Below, one piece after another: positions 12,650 through 23,920 of a stretch of DNA of 64,000 nucleotides. The notes below the pieces were generated by a model. It was not told the DNA's origin and made no database searches. It saw only the letters and a program-made list of their open reading frames with translations. The DNA comes from Psoroptes ovis (taxonomy: Eukaryota > Arthropoda > Arachnida > Sarcoptiformes > Psoroptidae). The stretch's first letter is position 1, and the number at the start of each line of letters is the position of its first letter. Location of the stretch: positions 64,501-128,500 of the forward strand of contig PQWQ01000030.1 of NCBI GenBank assembly GCA_002943765.1, in the 5' to 3' direction. Position numbers and translations under genes: made by a program.

Positions 12650-15600
12650 CCATGATTGAAGGAATAGACTCCCAATTTTTGATTTTTTGAAAAATTCCAA
12701 AGGCTATAGTCTTAGACTGCCATCTTTTTTCAATAAAATAAAAGGCTTTAGTACGTGGAAATTTTTGAAAATTTTGAAAAAAGATGGCAGTCTATAGCCT
12801 TTTATTTTTTGAAAAAAAGATGGCAGTCTATAGCCTTTTATTTTTTGAAAAAAAGATGGCAGTCTATAGCCTTTTATTTTTTGAAAAAAAAGATGGCAGT
12901 CTATACCCTTTGATGTTTTTGAAAAAATTGCGAGTATGAAGCCTTTAATTTTTAGAAAAAAGATGGCAGTCTATACCATTTCATTTTTTGAAAAAAAGAT
13001 GGCAGTCTATACCCTTTGAATTTTTTGAAAAAATTGCCAGTCTATAGCCTTTAATTTAAATCAGTCATTCTCAACCGGTGTTCCACGGCACTTTAGTGTT
13101 CCGCCAGATTCCAAAAAGGTGCCGCCAAATTTCGGAAATCTAACTCATTCCTTTACTTGGTGTGCCGCGGCGAAAAAAAGGTTGAGAATGACTGATTTAA
13201 ATCGAAAAATCTAAGGCTATAATACGTGGAAATTTTTGAATTTTTCGAAAAAATCTGAGGTTATACATCGCCATCTTTCTTCAAAAAATCGAAAAAATCT
13301 AAGGTTATCCATCGATGAAAATTTCGAAAAATATGAAAAAATCTAAGGCTATAGTACGTGGAAATTTTCGAAAAAATCGAAAAAATCTAAGGCTAACCAT
13401 CGTCAAAATTTTTGAAAAAATCGAAAAAATCTAAGGCTATAGTACGTGGAAATTTTCGAAAATTTCGAAAAAATCTAAGGCTAACCATCGTCAAAATTTT
13501 TGGAAAAATCGAAAAAATCTAAGGCTAACCATCGTCAAAATTTTTGAAAAAATCGAAAAAATCTAAGGCTATAGTACGTGGAAATTTTCGAAAATTTCGA
13601 AAAAATCTAAGGCTATACATCGATGAAAATTTCGAAAAATATGAAAAAATCTAAGGCTATCCATCGTCAAAATTTTTCAAAAAATCGAAAAAATCTAAGG
13701 CTATACATCGATGAAAATTTCGAAAAATATGAAAAAATCTAAGGCTACACATCGTCAAAATTTTTCAAAAATCGAAAAAATCTAAGGCTATCCATCGTCA
13801 AAATTTTTCAAAAAATCGAAAAAATCTAAGGCTATCCATCGTCAAAATTTTTCAAAAAATCGAAAAAAACTAAGGCTAACCATCGTCAAAATTTTTGAAA
13901 AAATCGAAAAAATCTAAGGCTATAGTACGTGGAAATTTTCGAAAATTTCGAAAAAATCTAAGGCTATCCATCGTCAAAATTTTTCAAAAAATCGAAAAAA
14001 TCTAAGGCTATCCATCGTCAAAATTTTTCAAAAAATCGAAAAAATCTAAGGCTATACATCGATGAAAATTTCGAAAAATATGAAAAAATCTAAGGCTACA
14101 CATCGTCAAAATTTTTCAAAAATCGAAAAAATCTAAGGCTATACATCGATGAAAATTTCGAAAAATATGAAAAAATTTAAGGCTAACCATCGCCATCTTT
14201 TTTGAAAAAATCGAAAAAATCTAAGGCTATCCATCGTCAAAATTTTTCAAAAAATCGAAAAAATCTAAGGCTATCCATCGTCAAAATTTTTCAAAAAATC
14301 GAAAAAATCTAAGGCTATACATCGTCAAAATTTTTCAAAAAATCGAAAAAATCCAAGGCTAACCATCGTCATCTTTTATGAAAAAATCGAAAAAATCTAA
14401 GGCTACACATCGTCAAAATTTTTCAAAAAATCGAAAAAATCTAAGGCTACACATCGTCAAAATTTTTCAAAAAATCGAAAAAATCTAAGGCTATCCATCG
14501 TCAAAATTTTTCAAAAAATCGAAAAAATCTAAGGCTACACATCGTCAAAATTTTTCAAAAAATCGAAAAAATCCAAGGCTAACCATCGTCATCTTTTATG
14601 AAAAAATCGAAAAAATCTAAGGCTACACATCGTCAAAATTTTTCAAAAAATCGAAAAAATCTAAGGCTAACCATCGTCAAAATTTTTGAAAAAATCGAAA
14701 AAATCTAAGGCTATAGTACGTGGAAATTTTCGAAAATTTCGAAAAAATCTAAGGCTATACATCGATGAAAATTTCGAAAAATATGAAAAAATCTAAGGCT
14801 ATCCATCGTCAAAATTTTTCAAAAAATCGAAAAAATCTAAGGCTATACATCGATGAAAATTTCGAAAAATATGAAAAAATCTAAGGCTATCCATCGTCAA
14901 AATTTTTCAAAAAATCGAAAAAATCTAAGGCTATACATCGATGAAAATTTCGAAAAATATGAAAAAATTTAAGGCTAACCATCGCCATCTTTTTTGAAAA
15001 AATCGAAAAAATCTAAGGCTAACCATCGTTAAAATTTTTCAAAAAATCGAAAAAATCTAGGGCTAACCATCGCCATCTTTTTTGAAAAAATCGAAAAAAT
15101 CTAAGGCTATCCATCGTCAAAATTTTTCAAAAAATCGAAAAAATCTAAGGCTACACATCGTCAAAATTTTTCAAAAAATCGAAAAAATCCAAGGCTATCC
15201 ATCGTCAAAATTTTTCAAAAAATCGAAAAAATCTAAGGCTATCCATCGTCAAAATTTTTCAAAAAATCGAAAAAATCTAAGGCTACACATCGTCAAAATT
15301 TTTCAAAAAATCGAAAAAATCCAAGGCTAACCATCGTCATCTTTTATGAAAAAATCGAAAAAATCTAAGGCTACACATCGTCAAAATTTTTCAAAAAATC
15401 GAAAAAATCTAAGGCTAACCATCGCCATCTTTTTTGAAAAAATCGAAAAAATCTAAGGCTAACCATCGCCATCTTTTTTGAAAAAATCGAAAAAATCTAA
15501 GGCTAACCATCGCCATCTTTTTTGAAAAAATCGAAAAAATCTAAGGCTAACCATCGCCATCTTTTTTGAAAAAATCGAAAAAATCTAAGGCTAACCATCG

Positions 15601-16080
15601 CCATCTTTTTTGAAAAAATCGAAAAAATCTAAGGCTACACATCGTCAAAATTTTTCAAAAAATCGAAAAAATCTAAGGCTATACATCGTCAAAATTTTTC
15701 AAAAAATCGAAAAAATCTAGGGCTAACCATCGCCATCTTTTTTGAAAAAATCGAAAAAATCTAAGGCTATCCATCGTCAAAATTTTTGAAAAAATCGAAA
15801 AAATCTAAGGCTAACCATCGCCATCTTTTTTGAAAAAATCGAAAAAATCTAAGGCTAACCATCGCCATCTTTTTTGAAAAAATCGAAAAAATCTAAGGCT
15901 ACACATCGTCAAAATTTTTCAAAAAATCGAAAAAATCTAAGGCTATACATCGATGAAAATTTCGAAAAATATGAAAAAATTTAAGGCTAACCATCGCCAT
16001 CTTTTTTGAAAAAATCGAAAAAATCTAAGGCTATCCATCGTCAAAATTTTTGAAAAAATCGAAAAAATCTTAGGTTATAC
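12650..16080. repeat. Minisatellite array, 36-bp and 44-bp units
   Basis: The left part (about 12690-13050) repeats a 36-bp unit containing GATGGCAGTCTATAGCC (spacing of 36 bp seen at 12783 and 12819). The right part (about 13200-16077, roughly 65 units) repeats a 44-bp unit that always ends CGAAAAAATCTAAGGCTA or a close variant. Its middle is drawn from four interchangeable types: CATCGTCAAAATTTTTCAAA, CATCGCCATCTTTTTTGAAA, TAGTACGTGGAAATTTTCGA and CATCGATGAAAATTTCGAAA. All four are exactly 44 bp. The left units look like inverted relatives of the right ones. Long frames here, such as 15082-15330, only translate the repeat. Confidence 0.9.
13062..13194. mobile_element. hAT-type MITE with 8-bp target duplication
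   Basis: A 133-bp element with terminal inverted repeats CAGTCATTCTCAACC / GGTTGAGAATGACTG. It is flanked by identical 8-bp copies ATTTAAAT at 13054-13061 and 13195-13202. An 8-bp duplication and CAG...CTG ends with a TTCTCAACC motif are hallmarks of hAT elements. The interior is clearly GC-richer than the surroundings (GTTCCACGGCAC, GTGCCGCGGCG) and does not code. It inserted into the minisatellite near where the 36-bp units give way to the 44-bp units. Confidence 0.85.
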
Positions 16081-16728
16081 ATTGTTTCCTATAAAATAAT
16101 GAAAATCATTATGAAAGATAAAAAACTTGAATAAAATTCACCAGTTGAACGAAAATTCAAAATCAATCAAATCATTTATAAATTCATATCAAATATGAAC
16201 ATTTTTCCTTTTTTTTCATTTTCGATATATCTAAGGATGTATGTTGTTGTCGTCGTCGTTGTTGGTTATAATTGCTCGTTGTTTTAACACAAAATAATCT
16301 TTTTCCAAAATCAAAAATATAAAAAATACATGAGCCTATTTTCAATAAATTTGAATTTGAAATAATCATATCAATCAATCAAATGATTTTATAGTCAAAA
16401 AAAATCGAATATGTCAATTTGAAGATAATGAAAATGAATGAAATGCTTTGATTCGAAAATCGCTTGTTTTTATTTGTATTTTGATCAAATCAATTTTTTC
16501 CTTTGGTCTACAGTCCTTGATATACACCAGTTATCAACGGATAACAGTTGACATTGTTCATTTCAAATGATAATTTATTTTTTCAGATTTTCTGGTTAGT
16601 TTTTTTTTCACGAATGAAATGGATTATTATTTTATTCTTATTATTTCTGGCAAAATTTATTTCATGAGTCTTTGATTGTTTGAATGTTTTTGAATCATTT
16701 TGTGAAAATTTCTTGAAACATAAGAAAA

Positions 16729-19700
16729 ATGGAAACAATTAATAGTGGAATCGATAATCATCCATCGAATGGTAATAATAACTCCAATCGTCATCATTCA
16801 TTACGAAGACGTGAACGTAAACGTTCTAGAAGTTTAACGAATGAAAATCATTTATATGAAATAATAAGAATGAATCAACCGGATAAACCGTAAGATATAC
16901 ACTCTGCCTAATTTGATGAATATATGAATTATAATTATATTATTTTCAAATTATATGAATCGATTCATCATTATCAACAATCAGTTTTTCAATCTCTCAT
17001 TGATTGAATAATGTTTATATTGTTGTATTAGACATGTTGATCGATTTCGTTTGTTTGAAATTTTATTCCATTTAAATGATCATTTTTGATTGTTGAATTC
17101 TTAAAATGACTTTTTAAATATTCATTTATCAAATTCGATTATATAATTCCGTTTTTTTATTTATTTTCATATAATGATTACTAAGGATTCATCAACATCG
17201 TGATTCATTGTTCAGTTCATCCAGTGGTTTCAATAATTTTCGTGGTTTTTTTACATTAGCGTTGATATTATTGGTATGCATCATTATTATTGACGATTGA
17301 TCATTATTCTTCATAATTCAATATCATCATCGATTTAATCGATTTCTAATTCATTATCTTTATGCTTCTTTCCACCAGGCAATCGCTACTTTACGTGTTG
17401 CATTGGAAAATATAATCAAATATGGCATACTCATCAATTATTCTCAAATATTTTGGCTATTTTTTGGTCATACAACAATATGGCCAACAATCATTTCATT
17501 ATCTTTGTTGAACATTTTCATTTATTGTTCATATTGGATTGAAATACTTCTTAGTATGGTAATTATATTATGAGTATTCAAATTTTAATCGATTTCTTAT
17601 GAAAAAAGAAAAGCGAAAATATTTGTTCAAAATTAGATAAATTCACATTCAAACTGCTGCGATTTCATCTCATTTTTTTTATAACTCTTCGATCTATTAG
17701 AGATCATCAATAATTATTGTGTCGCCCGGAAAGTTTTTGCCGATTTACTAATTGAAAAACGTTTGAAAAATGGCAAAAACTTTTCGGACAACCTAATATC
17801 AATTGTTCGTTATAATTATGTGCATCATTGTATTTCTATTTTAAAAAATGAAAATGTATGCACTCGACTCTAAATTCAGGTCCACGCATTACATTCATTC
17901 ATACAAACGATAATGGATTGATAAAATTCATTTTTTTTGCATAAATAAGTTTTACAAAGAAATGATGATCATTTGATCAATGATTTTTGTTTGTTTGTTT
18001 ATTTATTGTAAAACCAATTGTAAACAGAATTATTTTTTTGAAATATTTTTCCTGTTTCATTTTATTATTATTAAGTTGTCCGATAAGTTCTTGCCGATTA
18101 TATCGTAAGGAATGATGAGAAAATCGGCAAGAACTTATCGGACAATCTAATAATAATAATAAAATGAACAATTGATGTCGATTAGCATCATTTATTATTG
18201 TTATTATTATTATTATGATCGTTTGAAAAGAATGGGAAAAGTTATAATATTTTTAATGATGAGTCTAGTATCATCATCATCATAGTAAATCATTACTAAA
18301 TATCAATCATAATGAAATGAAAAGATTTCATAAATATGATCAATAGATTTTTTTTCAAATAATTTTAATGATGCTAAATTGTAACGATAATAAAAAGCAA
18401 AAGCAAATCATAATTATGATTATAAAGTGAAATATGGAAAGTAAAAAGGTCATTAAAGTTCAATCATAATAATTCAATGTGATATTTAATATGTTTTGTA
18501 AAAATTTGTAAAAATGGAATTTATTTTATTTCTTTTTTTTTGAATCTATTTTGAATAGAATAAAATAAGCTCCAAGAAAGCAATTTACCTTATTGGAATC
18601 AATTTGTCATTGATATTATTGTGGCCAATAATCGCTGTATATGTGATACCGACACATGTTGTTGCTGCATCAACATTTTCATTTGCATATTTAGTTGTTT
18701 GGCTAAAATTATATTCATATCATAGTGTTAATCATTGGTGTCGTAATCATCGGAAAAAATCACATAAAAGACATAATAGTGGAGATTATTCATATAAATC
18801 GAATAATTTTAATAATAATAATACCAATAATACCAATGACAGTGACCACATCAATCATCATGATGAGAATAATGATGTACAATCAACAACAGAAACCACA
18901 ACATCATCATCAGCAGCAGCGATAATCAATCATCAATTAGTACAATATCCAGATAATTTAACACTGGTCGATTTGTATTATTTTATTTGTGCACCGACAC
19001 TTTGTTATGAGCTTAATTTTCCAAGAAGTGAACGTATTCGTAAAAGATTTTTATTGAAACGTTTATTTGAAGTTGTATGTATTATTTAATAATGGAGAAT
19101 AATGACAAAAATATTATTAGGTCGCTCGAAAAGTTCTGGCCGATTTTCAAGAGCAACTCTATTGATTAAGTGGAATGAACTTTTCGAGCAACCACCTAAT
19201 AAATATGAATTGTAAAAATATTAATTTTATTTTATTTTTCTTCAAAAAAGATATTTTTAACTCAACTCAATTTAGCTTTAATACAACAATGGATGGTGCC
19301 CACCATACATAATTCGACGAAACCATTACTAGAAATGGACTACAGTCGTATGCTTGAACGTCTTTTGAAATTATCGGTATTATTTTAATGAATTTATTAA
19401 TAATAATTTATAAATATCAATATCAATGAATGAATCAATTTGATTGCCAATATAGATACCGAACCATATTATATGGCTAATTTGGTTTTATACATATTTT
19501 CATGCATTTTTGAATTTGATCGGCGAAATACTTCGCTTCGGTGATCGTCAATTTTATCGAGATTGGTGGAATGCTGAATCATTACAATATTTTTGGAAAA
19601 ATTGGAATCTTCCCGTTCATCATTGGTGTTTACGCCATGTTTATGTGCCACTGCTGAAACGTGGATGTTCAAAAGTGACAGGCACAACAATCGTATTCAC

Positions 19701-19938
19701 GATATCGGCAATATTTCATGAATATTTGGTCTCAGTACCATTACGTATGTTCCGAATTTGGGCATTTTCCGGCATGATAATGCAAATACCATTCATATTC
19801 ATAATAACTTCAAAATATGTACAAGGACATTATGCCAATATGTTCGTATGGTTTTCATTGATAATTGGTCAACCATTGTGTATACTTGCATGTTATCATG
19901 ATTATTATGTTGTGCATCATTTAAATCAAATGTCTTGA
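16729..19938 (+). CDS. DGAT1: Diacylglycerol O-acyltransferase 1 (DGAT1), MBOAT family
   Basis: Makes triacylglycerol from diacylglycerol and acyl-CoA in the ER membrane. Six exons: 16729-16889, 17186-17273, 17379-17558, 18559-19074, 19251-19376, 19456-19938; 517 aa against about 490 in vertebrates. The N-terminus is basic and Asn/His-rich. Family hallmarks are [14 protein letters not shown], the [18 protein letters not shown] block, the FYRDWWN motif (about 391-397) and the catalytic His in [14 protein letters not shown] (about 445). Several hydrophobic helices are visible. Exon 4 carries an extra His/Asn/Ser-rich loop of about 70 residues ([15 protein letters not shown]...) between conserved blocks. 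Intron 3 holds two hairpin MITEs and intron 4 a third. The ATG opens the only frame that splices onward; a 5' non-coding exon cannot be excluded. Strong family match. Confidence 0.93.
17717..17796. mobile_element. Hairpin MITE copy 9 (class a), in DGAT1 intron 3
   Basis: Right arm AAACTTTTCGGACAACCTAA is intact; the left arm is diverged (GTGTCGCCCGGAAAGTTTTT). TA flanks both sides (17715-17716, 17797-17798). Core ACTAATTGAAAAACGTTTGA. Confidence 0.85.
18071..18150. mobile_element. Hairpin MITE copy 10 (class b), in DGAT1 intron 3
   Basis: TTAAGTTGTCCGATAAGTTC / GAACTTATCGGACAATCTAA arms with TA on both sides. Core TATATCGTAAGGAATGATGA. Confidence 0.85.
19117..19199. mobile_element. Hairpin MITE copy 11 (class c), in DGAT1 intron 4
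   Basis: TTAGGTCGCTCGAAAAGTTC / GAACTTTTCGAGCAACCACCTAA arms, TA at 19115-19116 and 19200-19201. The core AGAGCAACTCTATTGATTAA is the inverse of the copy at 7577. Confidence 0.8.
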
Positions 19939-20840
19939 ATCTAAGGCTATAGATTTAAAGAAAAATTGTGTTTTTTCATCATAATAATAAAAACAATAAA
20001 ACAAATCACCTTCATTACTGTTATTATTCGGTCTTTTCTCCAATAATTTCTCCAAAATTTGCTAATCAACACAACACTGCTGTTATCTGCTAAAATAATA
20101 ATTGTTTTTTGTTCATGGCAGTGATGTTGCTGACCATGAGTATCAAAATGACTTTGCGAAAATACTTTCGAAATCAATGTCTGTCGAAATTTAATAGTGA
20201 TGATTCATCATGATCATTGCATATATTGATTTGAATTGTTGAAAAACAATCTAAATGCTCCAAGAAAAATGAAATGAAATTGTTGAAAATCCTTGCTCAT
20301 TTTTCAATTTTTCAATATTTTTTTGCAAATCGTTTATTTATGGAAATATTTGAAAAAAATCACAAATCGATTTCGATTGAATGTGATTTGGAATGACTGG
20401 ATGATTCACACAATTTAAAATCATTGATTACGATTGATCTAATTAAAATCGATTCAATTGAATAATGTTTTTTGATTATAAAATTTTCAAATGCATTTGC
20501 ATAGAGTTGGAACGAGTTGACGCGAAATTCGAGGAACAATAATAAATCACAAAAAACTCAATCATCCATGAAATAAAATGCCCGCAAGGATCAATTTAAA
20601 TTTCCACAAAATATGGATTTATTTGGACTATTTATGATGATAATCACAATTGGCCAATCATCTATTTTATTTTATCGATATTTATCTTCGATTCATCCTT
20701 AAATATTGGACTATTTATTAATTTAATTCATAAAAAATAAAATAATTGTTATGTTGTATGCTTTATTCAACATATTTTTCAATAAATGATCAACGGGTTT
20801 TTCAATTTTTGTTCACAAACCTTTAATATTTCGAAAAATA
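19939..20840. other. DGAT1 3' flank and intergenic
   Basis: The DGAT1 stop is followed at once by ATCTAAGGCTATAGATTT, which resembles the 44-bp minisatellite core. AATAAAA-type signals near 19985-20000 could serve for polyadenylation. Otherwise nothing seen. Confidence 0.4.
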
Positions 20841-20920
20841 TTAAGTTGTCCGAAAAGTTTTTGCCAATTTATTAATTGAAAAACATCTGAAAATCGGCAA
20901 AAACTTTTCGGACAACCCAA
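20841..20920. mobile_element. Hairpin MITE copy 12 (core class a)
   Basis: TTAAGTTGTCCGAAAAGTTT / AAACTTTTCGGACAACCCAA arms after TA at 20839-20840. Core TTAATTGAAAAACATCTGAA. Confidence 0.85.
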
Positions 20921-22860
20921 AAAAAGAAAACATTAAATTATTGTATTCGTTTGTTGTTGAATTTTATTTTTGGTAATTTAATTTGATCTCTTAAGGCAAG
21001 GCATGAATTAAATTTGAAAATTTATTTTTGTCATTGCATGTCTATATCAAACATTATTAAACAAAACTAAAATAACATCAAAATAATGATCATCTTTTTG
21101 GTTTTTTTGCTTGAGTTGAACACAATCATTATTAACATAAATTGCTTTTGTGGTCGATTTTCATTGTTTTCATTTTACTCCTTTGTTTCTAAAAATGGAT
21201 CATTGAAAAAATGGTAAAATGGTAATCATCTCTTTGCTTTGGATGGAACCATTTTTTGTTGGCTGCCTAAATTAAAACAAAATATAACAACATGAATAAA
21301 CAAATGAAATAAATGGAAAACAAATGGTGAGAAATCATGTCATTTTATTTTTTGAAAATGATGATGATGAAAGTTCAAAATTTCAATCTTAAAGTCTCAT
21401 AGACTAAGACTATAGTTCAAATGATTTTATTCATCATACCAATAATGACAATAATTATGATCATAATCATCATTTGGTCAATTTTTAGTGAATTTAGTCA
21501 AAGTGTCTAAAAAAATGAAAAATTATCATTTCTTTTCATCATTTCAGACAGTAATAATAATCATGGAAAAAAATTGATCAATGAAAGTTAATCAAGTAAA
21601 ACGAAATGGCCATAAAGATTGACAAGAAAAAAATTGATCGCAAGAAACAGAAATATTATTATGATAACAATGATTGAATGGAATGACAATTTGCAATTGA
21701 TTTCCAATGATCTGTTTGATTGCAAAATTTCTGGACATTTTTTGTTGTCAATGAATGAATTAATGATTATTGCTATCATCATTATTATTTGTTTGTTTCT
21801 TGTTCAATTCAACGATTCAAATAAAAAATAGATAGATTAGTATCATCATTATCATTAAAATGCCATTGTTGCTTTTTTTTCGATTATTATTATTTCAATT
21901 TATGGGCCATGACACTAACAATAAAATTGTATGATTATTATTTTTTTCAGTTAATCTGAAATGTTTGACAACCAGACATGATGATGATCATTATTTTGAT
22001 TAATATTTTTTTGCAATATTTTCTTGTTTACCGTTTCAATCACGAATTTCCATTCATTTTTAAAAATTGAAAATTTTTAATTTTGATTTCAAAAAATTTT
22101 TTGATTGATTCGTGGACCTTATTTGTAAACAATTGTGTCCAATTGAATCCATCTGAATGACGATTGACTGAATGGATATATGATATGGACATCATCGATT
22201 TTTATAAATTTGAGATGATGCTTACTATTTCTGAGTGATTTGTTTTGATTGACTATTCAACAATTTAAAAATAAACAAGAAATATTCAAATAAGCTTATT
22301 AAGGTCAGAGAATCTGCTGTTATTATTATTGTTATTAAATTAAATTCAACAGGTGATTATGAATGATTATAAAAAGATAATGATGACAATAATGATCCAT
22401 TCAAAGGTATACATAGTAATTACAATAAGAAAAAAACAATTTAATAAAGAATAAAATTATTCGATTTTAAATTTTTGAATTATTCAAATCTTGTCATCAA
22501 TTTGTCTTTGGTCTCAAAAAAAAAAAAAAAAATCATCATGATTATTCCCTGTTCGGAAAATTACATTCAAATGTGAAATCAATGTTTTCTGGTGAATTCT
22601 CTGAATAAATAAAAATAAAAATAAAATCTCATAGAAAACAATTCATCATTATTTTATAATCATTTGATGAAGATGAAAGCTAACTTTAATTTATTTTTAT
22701 TCAGACAATTTTAAAATGAAAATGATCGACATATACAGGAGGACTATAAAGCCAATTATATTTTGGTTACTATTTCTATTTTTGTATTTATGCAAATTCA
22801 TGAAATGGAAATTTGTATTTATTCAACTCTTTTTCATAAAAAGCTATTTTTATATTCATA
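20921..22860. other. Intergenic, no gene seen
   Basis: A/T-rich, with ATT/ATC runs and an A15 run near 22518. Overlapping short frames on both strands at 21588-21831 have no gene features. Confidence 0.4.
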
Positions 22861-22941
22861 TTAGGTTGTCCGGAAAGTTTTTGCCGGTTATATTGTAGAA
22901 AATCATTGGAAAATCGGCAAAAACTTTCCAAACAACCCTAA
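22861..22941. mobile_element. Hairpin MITE copy 13 (core class b)
   Basis: TTAGGTTGTCCGGAAAGTTT / AAACTTTCCAAACAACCCTAA arms, TA at 22859-22860 and 22942-22943. Core TATATTGTAGAAAATCATTG. Confidence 0.85.
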
Positions 22942-23581
22942 TAGATATAATAATTGTCCCTGCAGGTCGTTTGTTCAGATTCTAATTGAAATGAATGAAT
23001 GAATAATAAATGACAATATCGATCATCAAAAAAATGTTTTGTATGACTAAGACTATAGTCTTTGTTTGGTATCTTTTCTTTTTCCAAAAAATCAAAATTA
23101 CATCTATTTTAAATATCAATTCATACCTAGATAAGAAGTACCTCATTTTAAGATGATTTAAAAGGAAAAAAAATTCATTTCTATTTCACATACATATCTA
23201 CTCGTTGAAAGAGTCAAAATTTTTTATAAATGAATGATAACGATTATTATTATTATTATTATTATAATCATTATCAATGATGATGATTATCATCATTTCG
23301 TCAAAATAAATATATTTATTATCAAAGATGTGTAATATATGTTCAGCACAAAAGAGAATTTAAGAGAAAAAATGAATTTTCATTTTTCACATTCAAAAAT
23401 AGAGAAAATAGAGAGATTACTTCTTATATTTACCTGGTGAATGAAGATAGCCACATAGATTTTCTTTGTTCATTTGTTGGCCATTCTTTTCTTTTCTTTT
23501 TCTGTTCTTAATTCATCTTTTCATTACAACAATGATGTCTGTTTGTCGAAGAATATAATGGGAAAACAATTGATCAATTGA

Positions 23582-23620
23582 TCAGTTGGTCCCATCTCAG
23601 TTGGTCCACAAGTATAAAAG
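23582..23620 (+). promoter_or_regulatory. TATA-box promoter with direct repeat, TTC39-type gene
   Basis: TATAAAAG at 23613-23620 lies about 300 bp before the first coding ATG. Immediately upstream, TCAGTTGGTCC occurs twice (23582-23592 and 23597-23607, 15 bp apart). Transcription would start near 23645-23655. Inferred from sequence only. Confidence 0.45.
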
Positions 23621-23920
23621 CGATCGTATTCATTTGTCATTCACTCATTATTTCCAAAAATCATTTCACACAGACAATAATAATTCAAATCTTGTTTATC
23701 TTCATACCTAACAAAACTTTTTACCAATCGATCAAATAATAATATCACTTGAACAAATTTCTGTTTACAAGGTTGAAACCCTTTACATCGTTCGATCATC
23801 ATCATTAAAATCCAATCATAATCGAATAATCATTTAGTTCTTCACCATTCAAAATTTTGTATTATTTTTCCAAAATAATTTTTTATTGCTAGGTTCATCA
23901 TCGCTAATAAGATTATCATT

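Noticed and set aside
15082..15330. 82-aa open frame
   Set aside because: Pure translation of the 44-bp minisatellite.
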